A stretch of 64,000 nucleotides of DNA from Shewanella abyssi. Lineage in GTDB: Bacteria; Pseudomonadota; Gammaproteobacteria; Enterobacterales; Shewanellaceae. Positions 8,527 to 20,309 of this stretch are shown in pieces. Made by a program: the position numbers and the translations under genes. The notes under the pieces were generated by a model. It did not search any database, was not told the DNA's origin, and worked only from the letters and a program-made list of their open reading frames with translations. The DNA lies in assembly GCF_023284025.1 (NCBI RefSeq), contig NZ_JAKIKR010000009.1, positions 52,160 through 116,159 on the forward strand, given 5' to 3'. Each line of letters begins with the position of its first letter. Positions within the stretch are counted from its first letter, which is position 1.

Positions 8527-9816
8527 TTAGTCGCGTTTGTCTTTAGCAACAAAACTGCGCTCTTCAGCACCAGTATAAAGCTGGCGAGGACGACTGATCT
8601 TATGACCAGGCTGATCTAACATCTCTTTCCAATGTGCAATCCAACCGACAGTGCGCGCTAGGGCGAACAGTACAGTGAACATGCTTGTTGGAATACCGAT
8701 AGCCTTCATGATGATCCCTGAGTAGAAATCAACGTTCGGGTACAGCTTCTTAGACACGAAATAATCGTCTTCTAATGCGATACGCTCAAGTTCCATTGCT
8801 ACATCTAACAGTGGATCATTGACGTTTAGCTCAGCTAGAACTTCATGACACGTTTCGCGCATAACTTTAGCGCGCGGGTCAAAGTTCTTGTAAACACGGT
8901 GACCAAAGCCCATTAGACGGAAAGGATCTTCTTTATCCTTAGCGCGTGCAATAAACTCTGGAATACGGTCAACACTGCCAATCTCTTCAAGCATGTTTAA
9001 GCACGCTTCGTTTGCACCACCATGAGCCGGTCCCCAAAGAGACGCGATACCCGCAGCGATACAAGCAAACGGGTTAGCGCCTGAAGAACCTGCTAAACGA
9101 ACAGTAGAAGTCGATGCATTTTGCTCGTGATCAGCGTGAAGTATGAAGATACGATCCATAGCACGTTCGACGATTGGGTTAACTTTGTAATCTTCACATG
9201 GCACTGCAAACATCATGCTGAGGAAGTTACCAGCGTAACTTAAATCGTTACGTGGGTAGACAAAAGGCTGACCAATTGAATACTTGTAGCACATTGCTGC
9301 AATGGTTGGCATTTTTGACACCAAACGGTAAGCAGCAATTTCACGATGACGCTCGTCATTCACATCCAAAGAGTCTTGGTAGAATGCAGAAAGGGCGCCG
9401 GTAACGCCACATAGCATTGCCATTGGGTGAGCATCACGTCTGAAACCTCTAAAGAAGGCTGCAAGTTGCTCGTTCACCATGGTGTGGTTTTTAACTGTGT
9501 GTACGAAAGTGTCGTACTGTGCTTTATTCGGAAGCTCTCCGTAAAGCAACAAGTAGCATAAATCTAAATAATCAGAGTCTATTGCCAACTCGCCGATAGG
9601 GTATCCGCGATGAAGCAGGATCCCTTGTGCGCCGTCTATGTAAGTAATAGCTGATTCACAGGAGGCTGTCGCGAGAAATCCTGGATCGAAAGTAAAGTAA
9701 CCTTTGCTACCTAGTTTACTGATGTCTATTACATCAAATCCTGCCGTTCCTTTCTTGATCGGCAAATCGATTGAATCGTTCCCTGGTAGTTCTAACTTGG
9801 CTATATTTTCAGCCAT
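8527..9816 (-). CDS. gltA: citrate synthase (type II)
   Basis: Condenses oxaloacetate and acetyl-CoA to citrate, the entry step of the TCA cycle. 429 residues, the length of NADH-sensitive hexameric Gram-negative citrate synthases. Catalytic-site blocks are visible: [19 protein letters not shown] (first active-site His region), [14 protein letters not shown] (second His) and NVDFYSGI (catalytic Asp). The N-terminal beta domain is present ([20 protein letters not shown]). The start is ATG at 9816 behind a GGAG motif. It is transcribed divergently from sdhC across a 431-base regulatory gap, so the first enzyme and the rest of the cycle face each other. Confidence 0.98.
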   Translation of the reverse strand: MAENIAKLELPGNDSIDLPIKKGTAGFDVIDISKLGSKGYFTFDPGFLATASCESAITYIDGAQGILLHRGYPIGELAIDSDYLDLCYLLLYGELPNKAQYDTFVHTVKNHTMVNEQLAAFFRGFRRDAHPMAMLCGVTGALSAFYQDSLDVNDERHREIAAYRLVSKMPTIAAMCYKYSIGQPFVYPRNDLSYAGNFLSMMFAVPCEDYKVNPIVERAMDRIFILHADHEQNASTSTVRLAGSSGANPFACIAAGIASLWGPAHGGANEACLNMLEEIGSVDRIPEFIARAKDKEDPFRLMGFGHRVYKNFDPRAKVMRETCHEVLAELNVNDPLLDVAMELERIALEDDYFVSKKLYPNVDFYSGIIMKAIGIPTSMFTVLFALARTVGWIAHWKEMLDQPGHKISRPRQLYTGAEERSFVAKDKRD

Positions 9817-10247
9817 ACCCCATTCTCCTTACTTCATTCTTATTGAGTGCGGCTTATCAAACCCCAATACCTTACAGCGAATCCAGATCACATTTCAATT
9901 TAAATAAGCGTTTTAATTTGTTAGACCATGGTCTTAATTGTCAATAACCACCTGTTGCAACAGGGGCTTGGCATATTTTTTTACCAAAAAAACAAAATTT
10001 GCATAATGTGATGTTTGTATTTGACATTTCACCCACGTATACTTGCTGCGGCTCAGATGAGCTGCAGACATTAGCGAATAGTTATCACTTTTTTACAACC
10101 TTAATTAGTGTTCGCTAAACTGTTAAATGTTTGTTTCAAGTTTTCTTTTGTGAAGAGCTTAAACTGTGACCTAGTTCGCAGATGGGGATCTGAACAAAAG
10201 CGGTTCATATAACAAAAATTAGCTCAATTGAGCAGAGTGAGCAGAAC
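9817..10247. promoter_or_regulatory. divergent gltA / sdhC regulatory region
   Basis: 431 bases without a gene, holding the promoters of both directions. For sdh, TTTACC (9980-9985), 16 bases, CATAAT (10002-10007) is a possible sigma-70 promoter. A TTGACA at 10021 has no good -10 at the proper distance. A CRP-like site downstream is listed separately. The region is AT-rich and has no T-run hairpin. Confidence 0.5.
10165..10180 (+). promoter_or_regulatory. candidate CRP-binding site upstream of sdhC
   Basis: TGTGA-CCTAGT-TCGCA fits the CRP consensus TGTGA-N6-TCACA with one mismatch. It lies about 70 bases before the sdhC start, and downstream of the candidate promoter, so its effect on sdh cannot be predicted. 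CRP control of succinate dehydrogenase is known in enterics; here it is inference. Confidence 0.35.
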
Positions 10248-10622
10248 GTGAAAAAGCAAAGACCTGTCCATTTAGATCTTCAGACTATGCAGTTCCCTGC
10301 AACTGCGATCGCGTCCATCCTACACCGTGTATCGGGCGTTATTATGTTGTTTGCTGTCGGTATTCTTATCTGGTTGCTTAATGAATCATTAGCATCCGCT
10401 GAAAGTTTTGCTGGCGTCCAATCTCTTTTTGATAACTTTATCGTTAAGTTTATCGTCTGGGGAATTCTTACCGCGTTGGGTTATCACTTGATAGTGGGTT
10501 TACGCCACTTAGTGATGGATGCCGGCTACTGGGAAGAATTTTCTTCAGGATTAACTTCAGCTAAAGTCGCTATAGCATTATCAGTAGTGTTTTCTATCAT
10601 CGCGGGGATTTGGGTATGGTAA
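10248..10622 (+). CDS. sdhC: succinate dehydrogenase cytochrome b556 subunit
   Basis: Membrane anchor that with SdhD binds heme b and quinone in complex II. 124 residues with three membrane helices (about 25-45, 62-84, 103-123). The family signature is visible: RPVHLDL at the start, SILHRVSG (quinone-site Ser/Arg) and HLIVGLRHLVMD with the heme-ligand His. The start is GTG at 10248. It heads a four-gene run with almost no spacing, overlapping sdhD by seven bases. Confidence 0.96.
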   Translation: MKKQRPVHLDLQTMQFPATAIASILHRVSGVIMLFAVGILIWLLNESLASAESFAGVQSLFDNFIVKFIVWGILTALGYHLIVGLRHLVMDAGYWEEFSSGLTSAKVAIALSVVFSIIAGIWVW

Positions 10623-10963
10623 CTAATGCAGCAAGCCTTGGACGCAGTGGTGTCCATGACTTTATTCTTATACGTGCAAGTGCAGTAATTCTAGCCTGTT
10701 ACACCATTTTCATGGTTGGTTTTATCGCATGTAGCTCTCCATTGACGTTTGACGCATGGCACGGATTATTTAGTGCATTGCCGATGAAAGTCTTCACACT
10801 TCTCGCACTGGTTGCGATTCTAGTCCATGCATGGATAGGAGTTTGGCAGGTACTTACCGATTACGTTAAGTGTGTGTCATTACGTGGTGTGCTTCAGTTT
10901 GTTTTTGTCGTAGCCGCCTTCTCTTATATGGCTGCAGGCATTTTAATTGTGTGGGGTGTTTAA
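10616..10963 (+). CDS. sdhD: succinate dehydrogenase hydrophobic anchor subunit
   Basis: 115 residues from the ATG at 10616, which overlaps the end of sdhC; an in-frame TTG two codons earlier is less likely. The N terminus NAASLGRSGVHDFILIRASA carries the Arg/Asp residues of the anchor family. Three membrane helices follow. HAWIGVWQVLTDYVK, between helices two and three, contains the His and Asp/Tyr used in heme and quinone binding. It ends immediately before the sdhA start codon, implying translational coupling. Confidence 0.95.
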   Translation: MVTNAASLGRSGVHDFILIRASAVILACYTIFMVGFIACSSPLTFDAWHGLFSALPMKVFTLLALVAILVHAWIGVWQVLTDYVKCVSLRGVLQFVFVVAAFSYMAAGILIVWGV

Positions 10964-12730
10964 TTGAGTATTCCAGTTCGCGAATTTGACGTTGTTGTTA
11001 TCGGCGCTGGCGGCGCGGGTATGCGCGCGGCATTACAGATTTCAAAAGAAGGTAAGAGCTGTGCGCTGTTATCTAAAGTTTTTCCTACACGTTCTCACAC
11101 TGTATCCGCTCAGGGCGGTATTACCGTAGCACTGGGTAATGCCCACGAAGATCACTGGGAACAGCACATGTACGATACCGTGAAAGGTTCCGATTTTATC
11201 GGTGACCAAGAAGCGATTGAGTTTATGTGTAAGACAGGTCCAGAAGCCGTTATCGAATTAGAGCAGATGGGTTTACCATTCTCTCGTTTTGAAAACGGGA
11301 CTATTTACCAACGTCCGTTCGGCGGCCAATCAAAGAACTTTGGTGGCGAACAGGCGGCTCGTACTGCTGCAGCAGCTGACCGTACCGGTCACGCTCTACT
11401 TCACTGTCTTTATCAACAAAATGTTAAACACAAAACTCAAGTCTTTTCTGAGTGGTACGCGCTCGATTTAGTTAAAAACGAAGACGGTGTCATTGTTGGT
11501 TGTACTGCAATCGAAATTGAAACTGGTGAAATCGTTTATTTTAAAGCTAAGGCAACAATTCTAGCGACTGGTGGAGCAGGGCGTATATACGCATCGACTA
11601 CCAATGCGCATATTAACACTGGTGACGGCGTCGGTATGGCAATACGCGCTGGCGTTCAGATGCAAGACATGGAAATGTGGCAGTTCCACCCAACGGGTAT
11701 CGCGGGCGCTGGTGTGCTTGTGACAGAAGGTTGTCGTGGTGAAGGTGGATATCTACTCAACAAAGACGGTGAACGTTTCATGGAACGTTATGCGCCTAAC
11801 GCGAAAGATTTAGCATCTCGTGACGTGGTAGCACGTTCGATGATGACTGAAATTCGTGAAGGCCGTGGTCTAGATGGCCCTTTAGGTCCGCACTTGCTAC
11901 TCAAGTTGGATCACCTAGGTAAAGAAACACTGGAAGCACGTCTTCCTGGTGTTTGTGAACTGTCGCGTACATTCGCCCATATTGATCCAGCAGATGGTCC
12001 CATTCCAGTATTGCCAACGTGCCACTATATGATGGGTGGCTTGCCGGCTAAAGTTAGCGGTCAGGTTCTACGCCAAAATGCCGATGGCACTGAAGAAGAT
12101 ATCGTCGGTTTGTTTGCCGTCGGCGAGATTGCTTGTGTATCCGTACACGGAGCTAACCGTCTAGGCGGTAACTCACTACTCGATTTAGTTGTCTTTGGAC
12201 GCGCAGCAGGTCAGCATTTGGGTAAAGCACTCGATGCAACGCCTAATCCGAAAGATGCAACTGAAGCGGAGATTGACACTTCTCTTACACGCTTGAATCG
12301 TTGGGAAAGCAACAAAGACGGTGAAGATCCAGAGACTATCCGTAAAGATCTACAGCTTTGTATGCAGCTTAACTTCTCAGTATTTAGAAGTGGTGATGCA
12401 ATGGCTGAAGGCCTTGAAGAGCTTAAAGCGATTCGAGTACGTCTAGCTAACGCCAAGCTTTCTGACAATTCATCTGAGTTTAACACTCAGCGCATAGAGT
12501 GTTTAGAGCTTGATAACTTGATGGCGACAGCAATTGCGACTGCAACAGCAGCGAATTTCCGTACCGAAAGTCGTGGTGCGCACTCACGTGAAGATTATTT
12601 AGAGCGTGATGATGAAAACTGGTTATGCCACAGCATTTACGACCCGATCACCGAGCTTATGACTAAGCGTGATGTGAACATGAAGCCTAAGCTTCGTGCC
12701 GCGTTCCCGCCTGTTAAGCGCACCTACTAG
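10964..12730 (+). CDS. sdhA: succinate dehydrogenase flavoprotein subunit
   Basis: Oxidises succinate to fumarate with covalently bound FAD, on the cytoplasmic face of complex II. 588 residues. Rossmann FAD motif [14 protein letters not shown] at about 11-24. The FAD-attachment His is in [17 protein letters not shown]. Active-site stretches include [22 protein letters not shown] and [19 protein letters not shown]. The likely start is TTG at 10964, the codon right after the sdhD stop; the protein then begins [12 protein letters not shown], as expected for the family. Translation therefore seems coupled to sdhD. Confidence 0.98.
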   Translation: MSIPVREFDVVVIGAGGAGMRAALQISKEGKSCALLSKVFPTRSHTVSAQGGITVALGNAHEDHWEQHMYDTVKGSDFIGDQEAIEFMCKTGPEAVIELEQMGLPFSRFENGTIYQRPFGGQSKNFGGEQAARTAAAADRTGHALLHCLYQQNVKHKTQVFSEWYALDLVKNEDGVIVGCTAIEIETGEIVYFKAKATILATGGAGRIYASTTNAHINTGDGVGMAIRAGVQMQDMEMWQFHPTGIAGAGVLVTEGCRGEGGYLLNKDGERFMERYAPNAKDLASRDVVARSMMTEIREGRGLDGPLGPHLLLKLDHLGKETLEARLPGVCELSRTFAHIDPADGPIPVLPTCHYMMGGLPAKVSGQVLRQNADGTEEDIVGLFAVGEIACVSVHGANRLGGNSLLDLVVFGRAAGQHLGKALDATPNPKDATEAEIDTSLTRLNRWESNKDGEDPETIRKDLQLCMQLNFSVFRSGDAMAEGLEELKAIRVRLANAKLSDNSSEFNTQRIECLELDNLMATAIATATAANFRTESRGAHSREDYLERDDENWLCHSIYDPITELMTKRDVNMKPKLRAAFPPVKRTY

Positions 12731-12741
12731 GAGAAGCCCCG

Positions 12742-13449
12742 ATGAAATTGGAATTTGCAGTTTATCGCTACAATCCTGATGTAGATACTAAGCCTTACAT
12801 GAAGGATTACAGCTTAGAAGTAGACGAAGGTACTGATATGATGGTACTAGATGCACTGATAAAGCTGAAAGAGTTAGATTCAACATTGTCATTTAGACGC
12901 TCATGCCGTGAAGGTGTTTGTGGTAGTGATGGTGTTAACATGAATGGTAAAAATGGTTTAGCGTGTATCACGCCTATTTCGACCTTCAAGAACAAGAAAA
13001 TTGAGATCCGCCCACTACCAGGCATGCCGGTAGTGCGTGACTTAATTGTAGACTTAACCCAGTTCTACACCCAGTACGAAAAGATTAAGCCTTACTTGAT
13101 TAACGATGAGAAAACGCCTGCGCGTGAACATCTGCAGTCACCTGAAGAGCGTGCGCATCTAGATGGACTCTATGAGTGCATCATGTGTGCATGTTGTTCT
13201 ACCGCTTGTCCTTCGTTCTGGTGGAACCCTGATAAGTTCATCGGTCCGAGTGGTTTGCTTCATGCATATCGCTTCTTGATCGACAGCCGTGATACTGCGA
13301 CTGAAGAGCGTCTATCAGAGCTTGATGATGCCTATAGTGTATTCCGCTGTCACGGTATTATGAACTGTGTTGACGTTTGTCCTAAAGGGCTTAATCCGAC
13401 AAAAGCAATTGGACACATTAAGTCTATGCTTCTGAAGAGAGCCATTTAG
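12742..13449 (+). CDS. sdhB: succinate dehydrogenase iron-sulfur subunit
   Basis: Carries electrons from FAD to the quinone through [2Fe-2S], [4Fe-4S] and [3Fe-4S] clusters. 235 residues. The ferredoxin-type N-terminal half has RRSCREGVCGSDGVNMNG and ends its cluster at LACIT. The C-terminal half has CIMCACCSTACPSFWW and CHGIMNCVDVCPKGLNP, giving all expected cluster cysteines. The start ATG has an AGGAG site. It is the last sdh gene and is followed by a strong hairpin before sucA. Confidence 0.98.
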   Translation: MKLEFAVYRYNPDVDTKPYMKDYSLEVDEGTDMMVLDALIKLKELDSTLSFRRSCREGVCGSDGVNMNGKNGLACITPISTFKNKKIEIRPLPGMPVVRDLIVDLTQFYTQYEKIKPYLINDEKTPAREHLQSPEERAHLDGLYECIMCACCSTACPSFWWNPDKFIGPSGLLHAYRFLIDSRDTATEERLSELDDAYSVFRCHGIMNCVDVCPKGLNPTKAIGHIKSMLLKRAI

Positions 13450-13487
13450 ATGCAAATTAAAGAGCCGATATTGATATAGCTCTATGG

Positions 13488-13520
13488 GAGTCACTTTCAC
13501 TCGTGAGAGTGACTCTTTTT
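13488..13520 (+). terminator. intrinsic terminator between sdhB and sucA
   Basis: A near-perfect long hairpin (GAGTCACT ... AGTGACTC, 13488-13515, almost fully complementary through the loop) is followed directly by TTTTT. It lies inside what is usually one sdh-suc transcription unit, so it could end or attenuate transcription before sucA. Confidence 0.8.
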
Positions 13521-13651
13521 GTGTCATGGAAGACAATAATAGTAAATCTGGAACTCTCGGGGCTACAGAGATTGCAGAACCCTTGGTTACAACAAGGGTC
13601 TGTATTTATGACTTTGGCTAAGCACGTGTATACAGTTTGAAAGGAATAGAA

Positions 13652-16474
13652 ATGCACCAAGGCATCATGAAAGCCTGGCTTGAATCGTCTCATCTTAATG
13701 GCGCGAATTCGACCTATGTAGAAGAGATGTATGAAGCCTATCAAGAAGACCCTCAGTCAATAACCGAAGACTGGCGTGTCGTGTTTGATAACCTCCCTCT
13801 AGTGAATGGTACATCTAGTGACGTGCCTGAAGCTGCCCACTCTAAAGTACGCGACTATTTTCGTAGTCTTGCATTAGATGGACGTCAGAAAGGTTCACCT
13901 AAGGTGACCGATCATGAAGTCGATGCAAAACAAGTTAAAGTCCTACAGATGATTAACGCACACCGTTTTCGTGGTCACCAGAACGCGAATTTGGATCCGC
14001 TAAATATTTGGAAGCGCGATAAAGTCTCTGAGCTAGATCCCGCTTTTCACGGTCTAGATAGCGACGATATGCAGCGCGAATTCAATACCGGTTCGTTTGC
14101 TCATGGTGGTGACACTATGAAGCTGGTTGATCTCGTTAAAGCCTTGAAAGCGACATATTGTGGCTCAATTGGCGCAGAATATATGCATATTACTGACACG
14201 GACGAGAAACGCTGGCTCCAGCAACGTCTCGAACCGTCTCTTGGTGCCGCACAATATTCGAAAGCCGATAAAACTCGCATTCTCGAAGGGTTAAATGCCG
14301 CCGAAGGTATCGAAAAATACCTAGGCGCTAAATTCCCAGGTGCCAAACGTTTCTCACTCGAAGGTGGTGACGCACTTGTTCCTATGATGCGTGAAATAAT
14401 TTATCGTGCGGGTGATGCTGGTACTAAAGAAGTCGTCATCGGCATGGCTCACCGTGGTCGTTTGAACCTGCTCGTTAATGTGCTTGGTAAAAAGCCATCA
14501 GAGTTGTTTGATGAATTTGCCGGCAAGCATAGCGATGAGCTTAACGGCTCTGGTGATGTTAAATATCACCAAGGTTTTTCGTCGGACTTTGAAACACCCG
14601 GTGGCAATGTCCATCTAGCGCTCGCCTTTAACCCGTCTCACTTAGAGATCGTAAATCCAGTGGTTATCGGTTCTGTCCGTGCACGACTTGACCGACGCAA
14701 ATGCGACACCGGTCTGCAAGTGATGCCGATCACCATTCACGGTGATTCAGCAATTACTGGTCAGGGCATTGTGCAAGAGACATTTAATATGTCTCAGACT
14801 CGCGGCTTTAAAGTGGGCGGTTCAATCCGTATCGTTGTTAACAACCAAGTCGGTTTTACTACCAACCTGACTGAAGATGTTCGTTCAACAGAATACTGTA
14901 CTGACATCGCTAAGATGGTACAGGCGCCTATTTTCCACGTAAATGCTGACGACCCAGAAGCGGTGGCATTTGTATCGCAACTGGCGGTTGATTATCGTAA
15001 CGAATTTAAGCGTGATGTGGTGATTGATCTAGTTTGTTATCGTCGTCATGGCCATAACGAAGCTGATGAGCCGAGTGCGACACAGCCACTGATGTATGCT
15101 CAAATTAAAAAACATCCAACACCTAGGAAAATCTACGCCGATAAACTAATCGCAGAAAACACATTGGGCAGCGATGACGTCACGTCAATGGTGAATGCCT
15201 ATCGTGATGCATTAGATGACGGTGATTGTGTGGTTAAAGAGTGGCGTCCGATGACGTTGCACTCTGTGGACTGGACACCCTACATAGGTGCTGAATGGAA
15301 TGATGACTATCCTGCGCAGATGTCGATGGATAGAATTAGAAACTTAGCGGATAAAATAAGCTATGTTCCTGAAAGTCATAAGCTTCAATCTCGCGTAGCT
15401 AAAATCTACAAAGACCGTGTTTTAATGGCCGCAGGCGAAAAGCTTCTCGATTGGGGCTTTGCTGAAACGTTAGCCTACGCCTCTATTGTTGAAGATAAGA
15501 AGCGTATCCGCATTACCGGTCAAGATTCCGGTCGTGGAACCTTCTTCCATCGTCATGCTGTGCTGCATAATCAAAATGATGCAACGGCTTACATGCCACT
15601 GCGTAATATCGCTGAAGACCAAGGTCCAATCGATCTAATTGATTCTGTATTGTCAGAGGCATCAGTGCTGGCGTTTGAGTATGGCTATGCAACAGCAGAA
15701 CCCGGTGGACTGACACTTTGGGAAGCTCAGTTTGGTGATTTTGCTAACTGTGCACAGGTCGTCATTGACCAATTCTTGTCATCTGGTGAGCAAAAGTGGG
15801 GCCGTTTATGTGGTCTAACGATGCTATTGCCACATGGCTATGAAGGTCAGGGCCCTGAACATTCAAGTGCACGTCTCGAGCGTTTTCTACAGCTTTGTGC
15901 TAACCACAACATGCAAGTGTGTGTGCCATCTACGCCAGCTCAGGTTTACCACATGCTGCGTCGTCAAGTGGTACGTCCTATGCGTCGCCCACTTGTGGTT
16001 ATGTCACCGAAATCACTGCTACGTCATCCATTAGCGGTTTCAAGCTTGGAGGAGTTAGCGCAAGGTACATTCCAGAATCTGATTGGCGAAATCGATGAGT
16101 TAGATACTAGTGAAGTGGACAGAGTCGTTTTCTGTAGCGGCAAAGTTTACTTTGAGTTATTAGAGTGTCGTCGTAAAGAAGGCAAGAATAATGTCGCGCT
16201 TATTCGTGTAGAACAGTTATATCCGTTCCCACATGAAGAAGCCGCTAGGATTCTTGCTGATTATGCTCATGTTAAAGATTTCGTTTGGTGCCAAGAAGAG
16301 CCGCAGAACCAAGGGGCTTGGTATTGTAGCCAACATCATTTTTGGAGCGTTATACCCGCAGGAGCTCAATTGAGTTATGCCGGTCGTGAAGCTTCTGCTG
16401 CGCCAGCATGTGGATACCCTGCATTGCATGCTCAGCAACAAAAATCGTTAATTAACAGTGCATTAAATCTGTAG
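13652..16474 (+). CDS. sucA: 2-oxoglutarate dehydrogenase E1 component
   Basis: Thiamine-diphosphate-dependent decarboxylase of 2-oxoglutarate, passing the succinyl group to E2. 940 residues from the ATG at 13652 behind AAGGAAT; a TTG five codons upstream is less likely. The N-terminal E1o segment ([20 protein letters not shown]) is present. Other landmarks are [16 protein letters not shown], the thiamine diphosphate motif from GDSAITGQG to [19 protein letters not shown] and [17 protein letters not shown]. The gene needs thiamine diphosphate, which ties it loosely to the thiamine-salvage operon at the right of the window. Confidence 0.98.
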   Translation: MHQGIMKAWLESSHLNGANSTYVEEMYEAYQEDPQSITEDWRVVFDNLPLVNGTSSDVPEAAHSKVRDYFRSLALDGRQKGSPKVTDHEVDAKQVKVLQMINAHRFRGHQNANLDPLNIWKRDKVSELDPAFHGLDSDDMQREFNTGSFAHGGDTMKLVDLVKALKATYCGSIGAEYMHITDTDEKRWLQQRLEPSLGAAQYSKADKTRILEGLNAAEGIEKYLGAKFPGAKRFSLEGGDALVPMMREIIYRAGDAGTKEVVIGMAHRGRLNLLVNVLGKKPSELFDEFAGKHSDELNGSGDVKYHQGFSSDFETPGGNVHLALAFNPSHLEIVNPVVIGSVRARLDRRKCDTGLQVMPITIHGDSAITGQGIVQETFNMSQTRGFKVGGSIRIVVNNQVGFTTNLTEDVRSTEYCTDIAKMVQAPIFHVNADDPEAVAFVSQLAVDYRNEFKRDVVIDLVCYRRHGHNEADEPSATQPLMYAQIKKHPTPRKIYADKLIAENTLGSDDVTSMVNAYRDALDDGDCVVKEWRPMTLHSVDWTPYIGAEWNDDYPAQMSMDRIRNLADKISYVPESHKLQSRVAKIYKDRVLMAAGEKLLDWGFAETLAYASIVEDKKRIRITGQDSGRGTFFHRHAVLHNQNDATAYMPLRNIAEDQGPIDLIDSVLSEASVLAFEYGYATAEPGGLTLWEAQFGDFANCAQVVIDQFLSSGEQKWGRLCGLTMLLPHGYEGQGPEHSSARLERFLQLCANHNMQVCVPSTPAQVYHMLRRQVVRPMRRPLVVMSPKSLLRHPLAVSSLEELAQGTFQNLIGEIDELDTSEVDRVVFCSGKVYFELLECRRKEGKNNVALIRVEQLYPFPHEEAARILADYAHVKDFVWCQEEPQNQGAWYCSQHHFWSVIPAGAQLSYAGREASAAPACGYPALHAQQQKSLINSALNL

Positions 16475-16505
16475 TAATAGACACTATATAAAAGGATCGT
16501 TATCC

Positions 16506-17699
16506 ATGAGTATCGAAATTAAGGTACCCGTACTGCCAGAATCTGTAGCTGATGCAACTATTGCTACTTGGCATGTTCAAGCTGGCGAGCAAGTTTCTCG
16601 TGATCAAATCCTTGTTGATATTGAAACTGATAAAGTCGTACTTGAAGTTGTAGCACCAGAAGATGGCCAGATTGCTAAATTCCTTGCGGAAGAGGGCGAT
16701 ACAGTTTTAGGCGAAGCCGTGATTGCTAACTTCGTCGCTGGCGCAGTCGCAGGTCAAGAAGTCACTAAAGCTGAAGCCGAAGCAGCAGCTCCTGCAGCAG
16801 AAGCTGAAGAGACAAGTGACGCGTTAAGCCCATCGGTTCGACGTTTAATTGCTGAGCATAATATTAGTGCAAGTGCAGTTAAAGGCACCGGTGTGGGTGG
16901 GCGTATTACTAAGGAAGATGTTGAAGCATTTGTTAAAAAAGCTAAAGCAGCTCCAGCTGCAACTAGCGCTCCTGCACCCGTTGCCGCGCCGCTAGCTGAG
17001 CGTAGCGAAAAGCGTGTTCCTATGAGTCGCTTACGTAAGACGATTGCTAATCGCCTACTAGAAGCTAAAAACTCTACTGCCATGTTAACCACGTTCAACG
17101 AAGTTAACATGAAGCCAATTATGGATATCCGTAAGCAGTATCAAGAAATTTTTGAGAAGCGCCACGGCATTCGTTTAGGCTTTATGTCTTTCTACGTTAA
17201 AGCTGTGACTGAAGCACTGAAGCGCTTCCCAGAAGTTAACGCGTCTATCGATGGTGACGAACTTGTTTATCATAACTATTTCGACATCAGCATAGCAGTA
17301 TCAACACCCCGTGGCCTGGTGACTCCAGTGCTTCGCGATACTGACAAAATGAGTCTTGCAGATATCGAACGTAACGTGCGTGAGTTAGCGCTAAAAGGAC
17401 GTGACGGTAAATTAACTGTTGCTGACATGACTGGCGGTAACTTCACCATCACTAATGGTGGTGTATTCGGTTCATTGATGTCGACGCCAATTTTGAACCT
17501 GCCACAAAGCGCGATTTTGGGCATGCATGCCATCAAAGATCGCCCTATGGCAGTTAATGGACAGGTTGAAATCCTGCCTATGATGTACCTCGCACTTTCT
17601 TACGATCACCGTATCGTTGATGGTCGTGAGTCGGTTGGTTATTTGGTTGCCATTAAAGACTTCCTAGAAGACCCAACCCGTCTGCTACTTGACCTATAA
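16506..17699 (+). CDS. sucB: dihydrolipoyl succinyltransferase (E2 of 2-oxoglutarate dehydrogenase)
   Basis: 397 residues. One N-terminal lipoyl domain (about 1-78) has the lipoylated Lys in ETDKVVLEV. An Ala/Glu-rich linker follows, then the peripheral-subunit-binding domain ([13 protein letters not shown], about 108-142), a second Ala/Pro linker and the catalytic domain. The active-site motif [13 protein letters not shown] lies near the C terminus. Starts 31 bases after sucA with an AAGGA-type site. The lone lipoyl domain matches the 2-oxoglutarate rather than the pyruvate complex. Confidence 0.98.
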   Translation: MSIEIKVPVLPESVADATIATWHVQAGEQVSRDQILVDIETDKVVLEVVAPEDGQIAKFLAEEGDTVLGEAVIANFVAGAVAGQEVTKAEAEAAAPAAEAEETSDALSPSVRRLIAEHNISASAVKGTGVGGRITKEDVEAFVKKAKAAPAATSAPAPVAAPLAERSEKRVPMSRLRKTIANRLLEAKNSTAMLTTFNEVNMKPIMDIRKQYQEIFEKRHGIRLGFMSFYVKAVTEALKRFPEVNASIDGDELVYHNYFDISIAVSTPRGLVTPVLRDTDKMSLADIERNVRELALKGRDGKLTVADMTGGNFTITNGGVFGSLMSTPILNLPQSAILGMHAIKDRPMAVNGQVEILPMMYLALSYDHRIVDGRESVGYLVAIKDFLEDPTRLLLDL

Positions 17700-17779
17700 A
17701 TCAAGACAGACAATACCCTCGTTGCAGGTCCATTAGGGCCTGTTGAAAAATTGATAAGAAGTATAATGGATAGATCATC

Positions 17780-18946
17780 ATGAATTTGCATGAGTATCAG
17801 GCAAAATCTTTATTTGCCGAATATGGTTTACCAGTGTCAGAAGGTTTTGCATGTGATACAGCTCAAGAAGCTGTTGAAGCTGCAGGACATATTGGCGGTG
17901 ATATGTGGGTTGTTAAGTGTCAAGTACACGCTGGCGGCCGTGGTAAAGCAGGTGGCGTTAAAGTCACAGGCGACAAAGAAGAGATCAGAGCATTTGCTGA
18001 AAAATGGTTAGGTAAGAATCTTGTTACTTATCAAACTGATGAAAAAGGCCAGCCGGTTGCTAAAATATTAGTAGAAAGCTGTACTGACATTGCAAATGAA
18101 CTGTATTTAGGTGCTGTTGTTGACCGTGCGACACGACGTGTTGTGTTCATGGCTTCAACTGAAGGCGGCGTTGATATTGAAACTGTGGCAGAAGAAACGC
18201 CAGAGCTAATTCATAAAGCGATCATCGATCCGACTACCGGCGCTCAACCTTTTCAGGCTCGCGATCTTGGCTTCAAGTTAGGTCTAAACCCAACTCAAAT
18301 GAAGCAGTTCACTAAAGTCTTCATGGGCTTAGCGAAGATGTTTGAAGATCATGATTTCGCACTGCTTGAAATCAACCCACTTGTTATTACAGACGAAGGC
18401 AACATTCACTGTCTTGATGGCAAGATTGGTATCGACGGTAACGCTTTATTCCGTCAGCCTAAAATCCGTGACATGCACGATCCATCACAAGATGATGCTC
18501 GTGAAGCTCACGCGGCTAAGTTTGAACTTAACTATGTTGCACTAGACGGAAACGTGGGTTGCATGGTTAACGGTGCAGGCCTAGCAATGGGTACGATGGA
18601 TATCGTAAACCTTCATGGCGGCAAGCCAGCTAACTTCCTCGATGTAGGCGGTGGAGCAACTAAAGAACGTGTTGCGGAAGCATTCAAGATCATCTTGTCT
18701 GATTCAAACGTTAAAGCGGTTCTAGTGAACATCTTTGGCGGCATCGTTCGTTGTGACATGATTGCTGAAGGCATCATTGGCGCAGTTAAAGAAGTTGGTG
18801 TTGAAGTGCCTGTTGTTGTACGTCTTGAAGGTACTAACGCAGAACTTGGTCGTGAAGTTCTAGCGAACTCAGATCTAGATATCATTGCAGCTTCAAGTCT
18901 TACTGACGCAGCTGAGCAAGTAGTTAAAGCAGCGGAGGGCGAATAA
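17780..18946 (+). CDS. sucC: succinyl-CoA synthetase beta subunit
   Basis: 388 residues. The ATP-grasp domain fills the N-terminal half ([35 protein letters not shown] for nucleotide binding; LEINPLVI for metal binding). The C-terminal CoA-ligase half contains [12 protein letters not shown] and [10 protein letters not shown]. With SucD it interconverts succinyl-CoA and succinate, making ATP or GTP. Its stop overlaps the sucD start (TAATG), so translation is coupled. Confidence 0.98.
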   Translation: MNLHEYQAKSLFAEYGLPVSEGFACDTAQEAVEAAGHIGGDMWVVKCQVHAGGRGKAGGVKVTGDKEEIRAFAEKWLGKNLVTYQTDEKGQPVAKILVESCTDIANELYLGAVVDRATRRVVFMASTEGGVDIETVAEETPELIHKAIIDPTTGAQPFQARDLGFKLGLNPTQMKQFTKVFMGLAKMFEDHDFALLEINPLVITDEGNIHCLDGKIGIDGNALFRQPKIRDMHDPSQDDAREAHAAKFELNYVALDGNVGCMVNGAGLAMGTMDIVNLHGGKPANFLDVGGGATKERVAEAFKIILSDSNVKAVLVNIFGGIVRCDMIAEGIIGAVKEVGVEVPVVVRLEGTNAELGREVLANSDLDIIAASSLTDAAEQVVKAAEGE

Positions 18947-19818
18947 TGTCTGTATTAATTAATAAAGATACCAAAGTTATCTGTCAAGGTTTCACTGGCG
19001 GTCAAGGTACATTCCACTCTGAGCAAGCTATCGATTACGGTACTCAGATGGTCGGCGGCGTATCACCTGGAAAGGGCGGTAATGTTCACCTAGGTCTGCC
19101 AGTATTTAATACTGTTAAAGATGCAGTCGCTGAAACGGGTGCTACTGCATCGGTTATCTACGTACCAGCACCTTTCTGTAAAGATGCAATCCTTGAAGCG
19201 ATCGACGGTGGCATTGAGCTTATCGTTTGTATTACTGAAGGTATTCCTACGCTAGACATGCTTCAAGTTAAAGTTAAGCTTGAAGCAACTGGCGTACGCA
19301 TGATCGGTCCAAACTGCCCAGGTGTTATCACTCCGGGTGAATGTAAGATTGGTATCATGCCTGGTCACATCCACAAGCCGGGTAAAGTCGGTATTGTTTC
19401 TCGCTCTGGTACGTTGACGTACGAAGCCGTTAAGCAAACGACTGACGAAGGTTTCGGCCAATCAACATGTGTTGGTATTGGTGGCGACCCTATTCCAGGG
19501 ACTAACTTCATCGACGTATTGGAAATGTTCCAAAACGATCCACAGACTGAAGCCATCGTAATGATTGGTGAAATTGGTGGTACTGCTGAAGAAGAAGCGG
19601 CTGAATACATCAAAGCGAACGTTACTAAGCCTGTTGTTTCATACATTGCTGGTGTTACTGCACCTGAAGGCAAGCGTATGGGTCATGCTGGCGCCATTAT
19701 CGCTGGCGGTAAAGGTACTGCAGAAGACAAGTTTGCGGCTCTTGAAGCTGCAGGCGTAACGACTGTGCGTTCTCTTGCTGATATCGGTAAAGCACTGCGT
19801 ACTAGAACAGGTTGGTAA
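18946..19818 (+). CDS. sucD: succinyl-CoA synthetase alpha subunit
   Basis: 290 residues. CoA-binding Rossmann half at the N terminus ([17 protein letters not shown]). [19 protein letters not shown] precedes the ligase half. The phosphorylated active-site His is in [11 protein letters not shown] near residue 247. Overlaps sucC by one base and is the last gene of the unit, followed by a strong terminator. Confidence 0.98.
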   Translation: MSVLINKDTKVICQGFTGGQGTFHSEQAIDYGTQMVGGVSPGKGGNVHLGLPVFNTVKDAVAETGATASVIYVPAPFCKDAILEAIDGGIELIVCITEGIPTLDMLQVKVKLEATGVRMIGPNCPGVITPGECKIGIMPGHIHKPGKVGIVSRSGTLTYEAVKQTTDEGFGQSTCVGIGGDPIPGTNFIDVLEMFQNDPQTEAIVMIGEIGGTAEEEAAEYIKANVTKPVVSYIAGVTAPEGKRMGHAGAIIAGGKGTAEDKFAALEAAGVTTVRSLADIGKALRTRTGW

Positions 19819-19840
19819 TACCAGCGGTTTAGTTCGCCTG

Positions 19841-19870
19841 AAGCCACTCTAGCAATAGGGTGGCTTTTTT
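19841..19870 (+). terminator. intrinsic terminator after sucD
   Basis: AAGCCAC and GTGGCTT (19841-19866) form the stem around a 12-base loop, followed by a T-run. Ends the sdh-suc block. Confidence 0.85.
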
Positions 19871-20309
19871 ATTGAAGCATCTTCACTCCAATACTTCTTA
19901 TCCTCTCTCTTTTTACTTTGAAAATTTATTATCCTCTGTTTTTCATTGCCCTACATTAATTTAAGACTCTTATATTGTATTTATAACGTTAGAACAGCGA
20001 CGAGATGAGCTCTTTGAGCGATTAAGTGCTGAAAATAATTCAGCTAAAACCCAATTAGCCTTTCGGCACTAGAATAAAAAATGCAGTCAGTATATTGTAT
20101 TTTGTGTTGCATTTTTGTTTTTAACATGTGGCGCACTTTCGTTGGGCAGCTTGTGTATCTTTCAGGAAACGGCTTTCAGTAAGGAGTCGATCAAATATGG
20201 GCGCTAAAAATTCAATTTATATTTAAAGCAAAGCTAGTTACACCATATTTGCTTAGCGCTATTGAGATGATATGCATTCAAATCATTATAAATTAGGGGC
20301 ACATGTTCG
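19871..20309. other. 439-bp non-coding gap before the chemoreceptor gene
   Basis: AT-rich, with no supported ORF, repeat or RNA. It must carry the chemoreceptor promoter, but no convincing sigma-70 or sigma-28 pair was recognised. Confidence 0.5.

Noticed and set aside
10021..10049. TTGACA-based promoter for sdhC
   Set aside because: The perfect -35 has TATACT only 11 bases away and no acceptable -10 at 16-18 bases.
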